From the NCBI GenBank assembly GCA_017557625.1, contig JAFYYG010000016.1, forward strand, positions 35,188 to 99,187: a stretch of DNA of 64,000 bases. The letters run 5' to 3'. Position 1 is the stretch's first letter, and each line of letters starts with the position of its first letter. Positions 41,926 to 49,199 of the stretch are shown here, in pieces. Both the position numbers and the translations under genes were made by a program. The DNA comes from Muribaculaceae bacterium (lineage in GTDB: Bacteria; Bacteroidota; Bacteroidia; Bacteroidales; Muribaculaceae). The notes beneath the pieces are model-generated. The model ran no database searches. It saw only the letters and a list, made by a program, of their open reading frames with translations, and was not told the DNA's origin.

Positions 41926-42900
41926 ATGAAAAATCTTAATGACATAAAGCTTTTAATTTGCGACGAACTTGCCCAGCTCAACAAGACAATAGAAGAGGCT
42001 CTGACAAGCGACAACCAATTAATGAACTCCATTGTCTTTAATTTCCTGAAAGTTAAAGGCAAACAACTGCGTCCCATGCTGGCACTAATAAGCGGAAAAC
42101 TCATGGGAGGCATAAACAGGCAAGTGATAACGGCAGGTGCTGCCATTGAGATTCTACACAACGCATCGCTTATCCACGACGATGTCATCGACGACAGCAA
42201 GGAGCGCCGTGGTAATCCCACAATCAACGGTGTGTGGACTAACCACATTGCCGTGCTTGTGGGCGACTTCTTCGTGAGCAAGGCTTTGGTTTGTGCTGTA
42301 GAGACAGGCAACAAAGACATCCTTGAGGTGCTTGCCACGCTGGGGGCAAATCTCTCGCTGGGAGAAATCAATCAATATGATGTGGCACGCAACCACACCA
42401 TCACCGAAGACGCCTATTTTGATATCATCAATAAGAAGACAGCATCATTGTTTGCCAGCTGCGTGGAAGTGGGAGGTATAGCGGCAGGTGCCACGAGAGA
42501 GAACCTTAAGGCAATCATCGAGTTTGCACGTCTGCTGGGCCTATGCTTCCAAATCAAAGACGACACCTTCGACTACTTCAAAGACCATGTTGTTGGCAAG
42601 CCCACAGGCAACGACCTTCGCGAAGGAAAAGTTACTCTGCCGCTGATATATGCCCTCTCGCTCGAAGACCGCCCAGAGAGAGACTATATGCTTGGGTTAA
42701 TCAACCAACCTAATTACAGCGAAAGCGACATCGAATGCCTCGTGGAATGGGCCAAAGACTGCGGCGGTATTGACTACGCCTACAACAAAATGCACGAACT
42801 CTATGAAACTGGTGCCAAACTGCTCAATGTCTATGGCGACAACGAGTGCACACAGGCACTGAAGTCGATTTTCCAATACATCATTGAGCGAAACAAGTAG
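41926..42900 (+). CDS. Long-chain polyprenyl diphosphate synthase
   Basis: A 324-residue trans-prenyltransferase, starting at the ATG at 41926 (MKNLNDIKLLI). It has both Asp-rich motifs: LIHDDVIDDSKERRGNPT (about 80-97) and QIKDDTFDYF (about 206-215), with the GKQLRPMLAL entry motif. Family members extend farnesyl diphosphate with isopentenyl diphosphate to give the menaquinone side chain; product length cannot be read from sequence. A -7 box TAATTTTG (41906-41913) lies only 12 nt before the ATG, implying a very short leader. Confidence 0.9.
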   Translation: MKNLNDIKLLICDELAQLNKTIEEALTSDNQLMNSIVFNFLKVKGKQLRPMLALISGKLMGGINRQVITAGAAIEILHNASLIHDDVIDDSKERRGNPTINGVWTNHIAVLVGDFFVSKALVCAVETGNKDILEVLATLGANLSLGEINQYDVARNHTITEDAYFDIINKKTASLFASCVEVGGIAAGATRENLKAIIEFARLLGLCFQIKDDTFDYFKDHVVGKPTGNDLREGKVTLPLIYALSLEDRPERDYMLGLINQPNYSESDIECLVEWAKDCGGIDYAYNKMHELYETGAKLLNVYGDNECTQALKSIFQYIIERNK

Positions 42901-42935
42901 AGAGTGGAGTGCCAATAATCTCAATATTGTCTTCC

Positions 42936-42968
42936 ATAAACGATAAACGAACAACGATAAACGAAATC
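42936..42968. repeat. Heptanucleotide array (AAACGAT/AAACGAA) before the dehydrogenase start
   Basis: Four units (AAACGAT, AAACGAA, CAACGAT, AAACGAA) end three nucleotides before the ATG at 42969. The same unit family precedes thyA. Confidence 0.85.
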
Positions 42969-44165
42969 ATGAACAAAGTAATCATCATTGGCTGTGGCGG
43001 TGTGGGAACCGTAGTGGCACACAAGTGCGCAAAAAATCCCGACGTTTTTAACGAGATAGTTATCGCTTCTAGGCACAAAGAGAAATGTGATGCCGTGGCA
43101 AAAGCGATTGGTGCCCCTAACATCACTACCGACGAGGTAGATGCCGACAGCGTGCCTGAACTAGTGGCTTTGTTCAAGCGCCATCAACCAAAGTTGGTCA
43201 TTAACGTGGCCCTGCCCTATCAGGACCTCACCATCATGGATGCATGCTTGGAGTGCGGGGTGAACTATCTCGACACCGCCAACTACGAGCCGCGCGATGA
43301 GGCGCACTTCGAGTACAGCTGGCAGTGGGCCTACCGCGAGCGCTTTGAGAAGGCTGGTCTGACTGCCATCCTGGGCTGCGGCTTCGACCCGGGAGTGAGT
43401 GGCGTTTATACCGCACGTGCTGCAAAGCACCATTTCAAGGAGATTCATTACCTCGACATCGTGGACTGCAATGCCGGCAACCACGGCAAGGCATTTGCCA
43501 CCAACTTCAACCCCGAAATCAACATCCGCGAGATAACTCAGAAGGGTCGCTACTGGGAGGACGGCAAGTGGGTGCAGACTGGCGCGCTCGAGATTCACAA
43601 GCCTCTTACCTATCCCGAGATTGGTCCACGCGAGAGCTACCTCATGTATCACGAGGAATTGGAGTCATTAGTGCTCAACTACCCAACCATCAAGCGTGCA
43701 AGGTTCTGGATGACCTTTGGCGAGGAATATCTCACCCACCTGCGTGTGATTCAAGATATTGGTATGGCGCGCATCGACCCAATCATGTATAACGGCGTGG
43801 AAATTGTGCCGTTGCAGTTCCTCAAGGCTGTGCTGCCCAACCCACAAGACCTCGGCGAAAACTACACTGGCCAAACCAGCATAGGCTGCCGCATTAGAGG
43901 CATAGACAAGGACGGCAAACCTCTAACCTACTACATCTACAACAACTGCGACCACCATGCCGCATTTGAGGAGACTGGGATGCAGGCGGTTAGCTACACC
44001 ACAGGCGTGCCAGCCATGACAGGTGCTATGATGTTCCTCAAGGGACTGTGGTGCAAACCCGGCGTGCACAACGTGGAGGAATTTGACCCCGACCCATTCC
44101 TCGACGTACTCAACGAGCAAGGCCTACCCTGGCATGAGCTCTTCAACATCGACCTCGAGTTATAA
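42969..44165 (+). CDS. Carboxynorspermidine/carboxyspermidine dehydrogenase (saccharopine dehydrogenase family)
   Basis: A 398-residue NAD(P)-dependent enzyme. The N-terminal Rossmann motif is VIIIGCGGVGTVVAHKCA. Further markers are ALPYQDLTIMDACLECGVNY, AILGCGFDPGVSGVYTARAA and TYYIYNNCDHHAAFEE. These features and the length match carboxynorspermidine dehydrogenase, which condenses putrescine or diaminopropane with aspartate semialdehyde in polyamine synthesis of gut Bacteroidetes. The decarboxylase partner is not in this window. A double hairpin terminator follows. Confidence 0.88.
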   Translation: MNKVIIIGCGGVGTVVAHKCAKNPDVFNEIVIASRHKEKCDAVAKAIGAPNITTDEVDADSVPELVALFKRHQPKLVINVALPYQDLTIMDACLECGVNYLDTANYEPRDEAHFEYSWQWAYRERFEKAGLTAILGCGFDPGVSGVYTARAAKHHFKEIHYLDIVDCNAGNHGKAFATNFNPEINIREITQKGRYWEDGKWVQTGALEIHKPLTYPEIGPRESYLMYHEELESLVLNYPTIKRARFWMTFGEEYLTHLRVIQDIGMARIDPIMYNGVEIVPLQFLKAVLPNPQDLGENYTGQTSIGCRIRGIDKDGKPLTYYIYNNCDHHAAFEETGMQAVSYTTGVPAMTGAMMFLKGLWCKPGVHNVEEFDPDPFLDVLNEQGLPWHELFNIDLEL

Positions 44166-44202
44166 CAAACCACTAATTTTCACGAATTTACACAAATAAT
44201 TA

Positions 44203-44242
44203 AATCACTCAGCCATTGAGATTTCCCAGTGGCTGAGTGATT
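44203..44242 (+). terminator. Rho-independent terminator of the carboxynorspermidine dehydrogenase gene
   Basis: Perfect 13-bp stem AATCACTCAGCCA (44203-44215) / TGGCTGAGTGATT (44230-44242) with a 14-nt loop, followed by GTTTTGA. Confidence 0.85.
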
Positions 44243-44251
44243 GTTTTGACT

Positions 44252-44292
44252 AAAATGAGACAAATGGGGTCAGACCCCATTTGTCTCATTTT
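44252..44292. terminator. 19-bp perfect hairpin between converging genes
   Basis: 44252-44270 pairs without mismatch with 44274-44292 around a CAG loop; the arms contain GAGACAAATGGGGT. It ends at the stop codon of the transporter gene and has T-runs on both sides, so it can end transcription in both directions. Confidence 0.88.
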
Positions 44293-45744
44293 TTATTTTG
44301 AAATTGCCAGGCAGGGTTGTGCGACAAATTTGCCTTTCACGTCTTCTATTTGCTGGTTGTTCTTTTCCTCAACAATTAAATGTCGGTCTTCCTTGCAGGT
44401 GAAACCAATGAAGAATATCGTCATAATGCAGGCAATAATCATCATTACGAATACCAATGTCCATCCACTGCGCTCGGCGACATAACCAATGAGGAAGTTG
44501 GCGAAAAATGCTGTTCCAACAACATATCCCATGAAACCGATGAGACCATTAGCTGTAGCGGCGGCATTCTTGTTGACAAGTTCTAAAGCCTGCAGTCCCA
44601 CAAGCATTTGAGGCCCATAGATGAAGAATCCTATAGCAATGAGGCATCCTACAACCACGTTGATGTTGTTCAAATTTTGCCAGTAAATAACGATGGCGAT
44701 GATGATTATAGCCATGAATATCATGGTCGGGAGAGCACGGCGACCTTTAAAGAGTTTATCGCTTATCCACCCGCAGATTATGGTGCCTGGAATAGCGGCG
44801 AACTCAAAGGCGAAATAGGCCCATCCGCTTTCCTTAATGCTCACACCCTGGCTTCCCAAGATGGTTGGTGCCCAGTCAAGACATCCGTAACGTATCATAT
44901 ATATGAAAGAGTTGGCGATGGCGATATACCACAGGAACTTGTTACACAGCACTGTCCTGAAGATTTCGCGTAAGCTCAAAGTTCGCTCACACTTCTTCTC
45001 GTCATAGTTCTTTGGTGCCACGCCGCTCCACTTCTCGATAGAGGGCAATCCGCACGATTGTGGGGTGTCGCGTATGAGCATATAGGCGATAATGGCGATA
45101 AGTAATGCAACGGCGGCAGGGAAGGCATAGGTACCGATGAGGAAATACATCTTCTCGTCATTAGCATAGAACCAGTTACCGAACCAGATGGCACCATAAG
45201 ATGCCATGGGACCTATCATCGCACCACCCAAATTGAGGGCGCAGTTCCAAAAACTCATCCATGTGCCACGCTCTTTGATAGAGAACCAGCGTGTCATCAC
45301 GCGGCTGCAAGCCGGTGCCCCCATTCCCTGGAACCATCCCACCAGCAAGTTGAAGGCTCCCATCAGGAATATCGCGAGCCCTTTCTGATTGCTGAAAAAT
45401 TGCACCGGCACTATCATAAACATCATGGCGATTGCCGAGAGGATGAGGCCTAAAGGAAGGAAACGGCGCGCATTGCTGCGGTCGCTCATGCTTGCCATTA
45501 CAAATTTCGACACTCCGTAGGCTATCGCGTTCATCGCCAATGCCGCGCCGAGTTCACCAGTAGTGAATCCCAACGGTACCAACATGGGAATCGCCAACGC
45601 CAAGTTCTTCCTTACAAGATAGAATCCGGCATATCCAATGAAAATGCCGAAAAACACTTGCCAACGCAGGCGGCGATAATCGGCATCGGCCTGTACACCA
45701 GTCCTTTCGGGTTTATATGCTGGGGGAGATAAAAAATTGCTCAT
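44293..45744 (-). CDS. MFS organophosphate antiporter, GlpT/UhpT/UhpC family
   Basis: A 483-residue permease with about twelve transmembrane helices. The first helix region WQVFFGIFIGYAGFYLVRKNLALA is the family signature (YxxYLVRKN-like). The loop SMSDRSNARRFLPLGLILSA and VGWFQGMGAPACSRVMTRWF are typical of glycerol-3-phosphate and hexose-phosphate/phosphate antiporters. Substrate cannot be settled between glycerol-3-phosphate and hexose phosphate; no linked kinase or phosphodiesterase helps. The central loop is long and hydrophilic (KWSGVAPKNYDEKKCERTL). Confidence 0.9.
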   Translation of the reverse strand: MSNFLSPPAYKPERTGVQADADYRRLRWQVFFGIFIGYAGFYLVRKNLALAIPMLVPLGFTTGELGAALAMNAIAYGVSKFVMASMSDRSNARRFLPLGLILSAIAMMFMIVPVQFFSNQKGLAIFLMGAFNLLVGWFQGMGAPACSRVMTRWFSIKERGTWMSFWNCALNLGGAMIGPMASYGAIWFGNWFYANDEKMYFLIGTYAFPAAVALLIAIIAYMLIRDTPQSCGLPSIEKWSGVAPKNYDEKKCERTLSLREIFRTVLCNKFLWYIAIANSFIYMIRYGCLDWAPTILGSQGVSIKESGWAYFAFEFAAIPGTIICGWISDKLFKGRRALPTMIFMAIIIIAIVIYWQNLNNINVVVGCLIAIGFFIYGPQMLVGLQALELVNKNAAATANGLIGFMGYVVGTAFFANFLIGYVAERSGWTLVFVMMIIACIMTIFFIGFTCKEDRHLIVEEKNNQQIEDVKGKFVAQPCLAISK

Positions 45745-45903
45745 AATCCTATAAATTACTGTCTTAAAAAAGTGATACTTAACTCTAAAATGATTACTTT
45801 ACTCTATATCACATTTTTGTCTTCAGGTAATCATTTGTATCTACACTTTTTCTGGATTTCAGCAATAAATAAGCGTAATAAAAAAGCAATATGACAAAAA
45901 ACA

Positions 45904-45936
45904 ACCCAAGCAACCTCATCAGACAATTGCTTGGGT
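45904..45936 (-). terminator. Rho-independent terminator of metK
   Basis: Perfect stem ACCCAAGCAA (45904-45913) / TTGCTTGGGT (45927-45936) with a 13-nt loop. On the minus strand it is followed by TGTTTTTTG. Confidence 0.88.
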
Positions 45937-45964
45937 AATACTCTGGTATTTTTTAAGAACAATC

Positions 45965-47245
45965 CTACAATCCTAAGGCTTTCTTGATTTCGTCCACATA
46001 ATCAAGCTTCTCCCAGGTAAAGAGTTCCACCTCAATGGTGCGCTCACCTTCGTAAAGCGACTTGAAGTGCTTGGTGATGACTTGTGGCTCGCGGCCCATG
46101 TGACCGTAGGCTGCCGTCTCCTGATAAATGGGGCTGCGCAGTTTCAAGCGCTTCTCAATCTCAAAAGGTGTCATCTTAAATATGCCATTCAGTTTATGAG
46201 CAATCTCGGCATCGCTCATGTCTATATGACTAGTGCCGAAGGTGTTGACATAGATGCTGATTGGCTCGGCAACGCCAATGGCATAAGATACCTGCACGAG
46301 CATCTCGTCGGCAATGCCGGCTGCCACTGCGTTCTTGGCGATGTGACGAGCTGCATAGGCAGCACTGCGGTCCACCTTGCTTGGGTCTTTACCACTGAAG
46401 GCGCCACCGCCGTGAGCGCCTCGCCCGCCATAAGTATCAACGATGATTTTGCGGCCTGTGAGGCCAGTGTCACCATGAGGACCGCCAATCACAAACTTGC
46501 CCGTTGGGTTAACATGAAGAATAAGCTTGTCGTCAAAAAGTTTCTTCACATCATCAGGAAGCTTCTCGATGACGCGCGGCAGCAAGATGGTGCTGATGTC
46601 GTTGCGTATGCGTTGCAACATTTTCTTGTCAGCTTCCTCCTGAGTGATGCCGTCGGCTTTGATGAAGTCGTCGTGCTGAGTGCTGATGACGATGGTGTGG
46701 ATACGCACTGGACGACGAGTCTTGTCGTCATATTCCACAGTCACCTGGCTCTTTGCATCGGGGCGAAGGTAGGGTATCAACCGACCCTTGCGCAAGGTGG
46801 CAAGCTCACGCAGCAGCATGTGTGCCAAGTCGAGGGTCAAAGGCATGTAGTTGGGGGTTTCGTTACAGGCGAAGCCAAACATCATGCCCTGATCGCCGGC
46901 TCCCTGCTCCTCGCTGGTAGCACGGTCCACACCACGGTTGATGTCGTCGCTCTGCTCATGAATTGCCGAGAAAACGCCGCACGAGTCGGCGTCAAACTTA
47001 TACTCGCTCTTGTTGTAGCCTATGCCACTGATTACTTGTCGGGTCACCTCCATCAGGTCGATGTAAGTCTTACTTTTCACCTCGCCGGCAATCACCACCT
47101 GGCCGGTGGTCACAAGAGTCTCACATGCCACACGGCTGTGGGGATCAAACGCCAAAAAATGGTCGAGCAGCGCGTCGCTAATCTGGTCGGCAACTTTATC
47201 GGGATGTCCTTCCGATACCGACTCACTAGTAAACAAATAGTTCAT
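45965..47245 (-). CDS. metK: S-adenosylmethionine synthetase
   Basis: A 426-residue MAT enzyme that makes SAM from methionine and ATP. Signatures present: [20 protein letters not shown] near the N-terminus, [20 protein letters not shown] in the middle, and [20 protein letters not shown] in the phosphate-binding loop. Length is slightly longer than E. coli MetK (384), as is usual in Bacteroidetes. The 155-nt leader carries a SAM-II-like aptamer and a hairpin that reaches the start codon, so product feedback on translation is expected. A clean terminator follows. Confidence 0.97.
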   Translation of the reverse strand: MNYLFTSESVSEGHPDKVADQISDALLDHFLAFDPHSRVACETLVTTGQVVIAGEVKSKTYIDLMEVTRQVISGIGYNKSEYKFDADSCGVFSAIHEQSDDINRGVDRATSEEQGAGDQGMMFGFACNETPNYMPLTLDLAHMLLRELATLRKGRLIPYLRPDAKSQVTVEYDDKTRRPVRIHTIVISTQHDDFIKADGITQEEADKKMLQRIRNDISTILLPRVIEKLPDDVKKLFDDKLILHVNPTGKFVIGGPHGDTGLTGRKIIVDTYGGRGAHGGGAFSGKDPSKVDRSAAYAARHIAKNAVAAGIADEMLVQVSYAIGVAEPISIYVNTFGTSHIDMSDAEIAHKLNGIFKMTPFEIEKRLKLRSPIYQETAAYGHMGREPQVITKHFKSLYEGERTIEVELFTWEKLDYVDEIKKALGL

Positions 47246-47274
47246 TTTTCCAAATTGTTTTTAATGTGGAAAAA
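47245..47274 (-). promoter_or_regulatory. Start-codon hairpin of metK
   Basis: Eight base pairs join 47245-47252 and 47267-47274 (TTTTTCCA/TGGAAAAA). The pairing includes the A of the metK ATG. It could be the switch between ribosome access and occlusion downstream of the aptamer. Confidence 0.5.
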
Positions 47275-47302
47275 CGCTAAGATTCTGTGAAATGAGGGAT
47301 TA

Positions 47303-47360
47303 TTCGCAGTTTTAGCATTTTTTTTAGTGGTTGCAAGCAGCCAAATTTTTCCACTGGGTT
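47303..47360 (-). promoter_or_regulatory. SAM-II (SAM-alpha)-like riboswitch aptamer upstream of metK
   Basis: On the minus strand P1 is AGTGG (47355-47351) with CCACT (47330-47326). The loop contains AAAATTTGGCTG and then CTTGCAA directly before the P1 3' strand. After P1 an A-rich segment leads to the conserved GCTAAA (47316-47311), which can pair with TTTGGC in the loop to form the pseudoknot. This order (stem, UUG/UUU loop, UUGCA before the stem, GCUAAA after) is that of SAM-II riboswitches, known in Bacteroidetes. The gene it precedes makes SAM, which supports the call. I cannot run a covariance model. Confidence 0.65.
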
Positions 47361-47407
47361 AATAATGTATTTATACTTTTCAGGGTTCAGCCCATAATTT
47401 GTGGGTG

Positions 47408-47415
47408 CAAAGGTA
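47408..47415 (-). promoter_or_regulatory. -7 element of metK
   Basis: On the minus strand TACCTTTG matches TAnnTTTG. Transcription would begin near 47401, giving a leader of about 155 nt with the aptamer inside it. Confidence 0.65.
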
Positions 47416-47500
47416 ATGCTTTTTTTCGGATCCACAAATATTACTACTAAAATATCTAAAATAATCATTTTTTAGAGCATTTCAGCAGGTTTCAGCAGTA

Positions 47501-47544
47501 ACAACAGTGAATGGGTGAATCGTCGTTACACCATTCACTGTTGT
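47501..47544 (-). terminator. Strong hairpin after the first DUF2795 gene
   Basis: 47501-47517 pairs with 47529-47544 with a single bulged G (arms ACAACAGTGAATGG). The 11-nt loop and long stem suggest a transcript end, but no T-run follows on the minus strand. Confidence 0.55.
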
Positions 47545-47586
47545 CCATCTAACTGATTATTAGAGAATATACTGCCACATCAACGA

Positions 47587-47811
47587 TTAATGTTCCTCTT
47601 TATTGAAGAGAAAGTCCTCGTCGTCGGTAGGACAGTCGGGCCAAATCTCTATAATAGACTCGTAGGTTTCGCCCTCATCTTCTAACTCCTGCAGGTTTTC
47701 AACAACTTCAATAGGCGCTCCGCTGCGATAAGCGTAATCAATAAGTTCCTCCTTAGTTGCCGGCCAAGGCGCGTCAACAAGATGTAATGCTAATTCAAGT
47801 GTCCAATACAT
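47587..47811 (-). CDS. DUF2795 family small protein (copy 1)
   Basis: A 74-residue acidic cytosolic protein beginning MYWTLELALHLVDAPWPATK and containing RSGAPIEVVENLQELEDEG and IEIWPDCPTDDEDFLFN. It belongs to DUF2795, small helical proteins of unknown function. It is about 74 percent identical, by my count, to the gene at 55710-55934. The more usual form of the C-terminus (EDIWPDYPT) is that of the second copy, so this copy may be the diverged one. Its leader contains strong hairpins (47832-47917). Confidence 0.85.
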   Translation of the reverse strand: MYWTLELALHLVDAPWPATKEELIDYAYRSGAPIEVVENLQELEDEGETYESIIEIWPDCPTDDEDFLFNKEEH

Positions 47812-47831
47812 AATAATAAATTTGGTTTTAA

Positions 47832-47932
47832 ATCGGATTTCACTCCGATGATTAATAATACATTTTCCTTAATCCCTAATCGGTCATTAGACCGCACGGT
47901 CTAATGTCCGATTTGGGTTAATTACAAATTTA
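47832..47932 (-). repeat. Two inverted repeats and a -7 box upstream of DUF2795 copy 1
   Basis: 47832-47837 pairs with 47844-47849 (ATCGGA/TCCGAT). 47874-47917 is a long hairpin of 19 paired positions with two T-T mismatches and a CA loop (arms contain AATCGG and CATTAGACCG). A minus-strand TAAATTTG box lies at 47932-47925. The CCGAT/ATCGG core also forms the palindrome in the transposase gene at 48779-48802, so these may be REP-like elements. Confidence 0.6.
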
Positions 47933-48021
47933 CAAAAAATTTGGCAAAAAAGCAATACCCACAAGAATATTTCCTCGTTTTTTCAGAAGAATAAGAGTAT
48001 GTAATGTGTTGAGGTGTTAAG

Positions 48022-49173
48022 CTATCTGCGTTTTATAATCCTGGCGTTGCCGTTAAAGTTGCAGATTTCGGCGGCAAGGGCGTTGAGGTTATGGAAGCGG
48101 CTGTAGTCGGTGTGTGAAGGCACACCGTTGACAGGTGCCATGTTATCAACTCCCCATGGCGCGAGAATCAGCAGGCTCCCGTTAGCGCAAGCCTCAAATC
48201 GCGTCCGCTCCGGCTTCCAATAGGCGTTAATCGGGTCTTTTTGGATATGGATAATTGGGTATCCCTTCTTCAGGCATTCGTTTTTCATTATCAGTTCACC
48301 CCGAGAGATGCCAGGCGTCACAATCACTGTAGCGCCCTGAATGACGGCTGCCACCCATTGCTGATGTTGGCGGACATAGTCGCTGGTAGTCTCGTAGGGT
48401 TCCCTGGTTACGGGATGCCGCCGGTGGCACTGCACCTGCAGCTTGTTTGCCCATCGTAGCAAGAAGATATTGCCAAAGGTGCCATAATCGCGTTCTCCAA
48501 TCCTCACATGAAGGCTTCGCTGCATCATCTGTGGCAAGGCCCGGCGTAAAATGGCTCGGCGCGGGTTGTCGTGAACATAGGCAATCATCGCCTCTTGGTG
48601 TTGCTGGTCGATGCACACGGTGTCATCGTAATTGTCATCGAAAAGTGGTCGATGCTCCCTGCCCACCATTGCGTAGTACTCTTGCCGTCGGCGCTTTGAA
48701 ATGTTGCGAATGAGCGCCCCCTCGTTGTTGTAGAGGCGGGCTTTCTCGCGCAGCCATTGCGGTGCATTCTCGCTGTAGCAATCGTCCGATATCGGACGAT
48801 TGGTAGAATGATCCTGGCCTTGTTGCCGCTGCCAGTAGCTGGTGCAAGCCGCTTTGAAAGCCTGCATGATATCTCCCAAGCTCCATTGCATGGGCTCCAG
48901 CACTTCTAACACACCATGGAAATGGTCGGGCATGCACACGCAAGCGTGAACCGCCACGCGATTGCCATGAGTCTCCTGTTTCTCAGGTATCATCTCCCAA
49001 ATCTGCTTCACCACTTCACCCAGAGGAGAAAGCATGACATCGAGGTGTGTGACATCCTTGCCCAACTGTCCAAGCAGCGGTTCTCTTTGGCTCACCGCCA
49101 ATGTGATAAGATAGACCCCTCTACCGTAGTAGTCGTGGCCTGGATTGCGTGGACGATAGGATGTCATTGCCAT
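48022..49173 (-). CDS. REP-associated tyrosine transposase-like protein (Y1/HUH, RAYT)
   Basis: A 383-residue protein with an N-terminal Y1_Tnp domain (about 10-215). GRGVYLITLAVSQREPLLGQ is the RAYT start. The HUH metal motif is CVCMPDHFHGVLEV (H84, H86). The likely nucleophile is Tyr182 in PLFDDNYDDTV, followed by AYVHDNPRRAIL. The C-terminal 165 residues (about 215-383) are an extension without recognised motif; E. coli RAYT is only about 165 residues long. RAYTs nick single-stranded REP hairpins and are usually domesticated, single-copy genes. A 24-bp palindrome flanked by GTAG lies inside this gene. Confidence 0.85.
   Translation of the reverse strand: MAMTSYRPRNPGHDYYGRGVYLITLAVSQREPLLGQLGKDVTHLDVMLSPLGEVVKQIWEMIPEKQETHGNRVAVHACVCMPDHFHGVLEVLEPMQWSLGDIMQAFKAACTSYWQRQQGQDHSTNRPISDDCYSENAPQWLREKARLYNNEGALIRNISKRRRQEYYAMVGREHRPLFDDNYDDTVCIDQQHQEAMIAYVHDNPRRAILRRALPQMMQRSLHVRIGERDYGTFGNIFLLRWANKLQVQCHRRHPVTREPYETTSDYVRQHQQWVAAVIQGATVIVTPGISRGELIMKNECLKKGYPIIHIQKDPINAYWKPERTRFEACANGSLLILAPWGVDNMAPVNGVPSHTDYSRFHNLNALAAEICNFNGNARIIKRR
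48775..48806. repeat. 24-bp perfect palindrome flanked by GTAG, inside the transposase gene
   Basis: Positions 48779-48790 (CAATCGTCCGAT) are exactly complementary to 48791-48802. GTAG stands on both sides (48775-48778 and 48803-48806). GTAG is the conserved tetranucleotide next to REP hairpins recognised by RAYTs in gammaproteobacteria. Confidence 0.75.
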
Positions 49174-49199
49174 TACAACAGGTAAATGTGTTGAGGTGT

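Noticed and set aside
44252-44292. Regulatory operator or riboswitch
   Set aside because: A 19-bp perfect stem with a 3-nt loop between converging genes, ending at a stop codon, is best explained as a bidirectional terminator.
46067-47290. 407-codon plus-strand open frame over metK
   Set aside because: It is the antisense shadow of metK, with His- and Val-rich translation and no recognisable domain.
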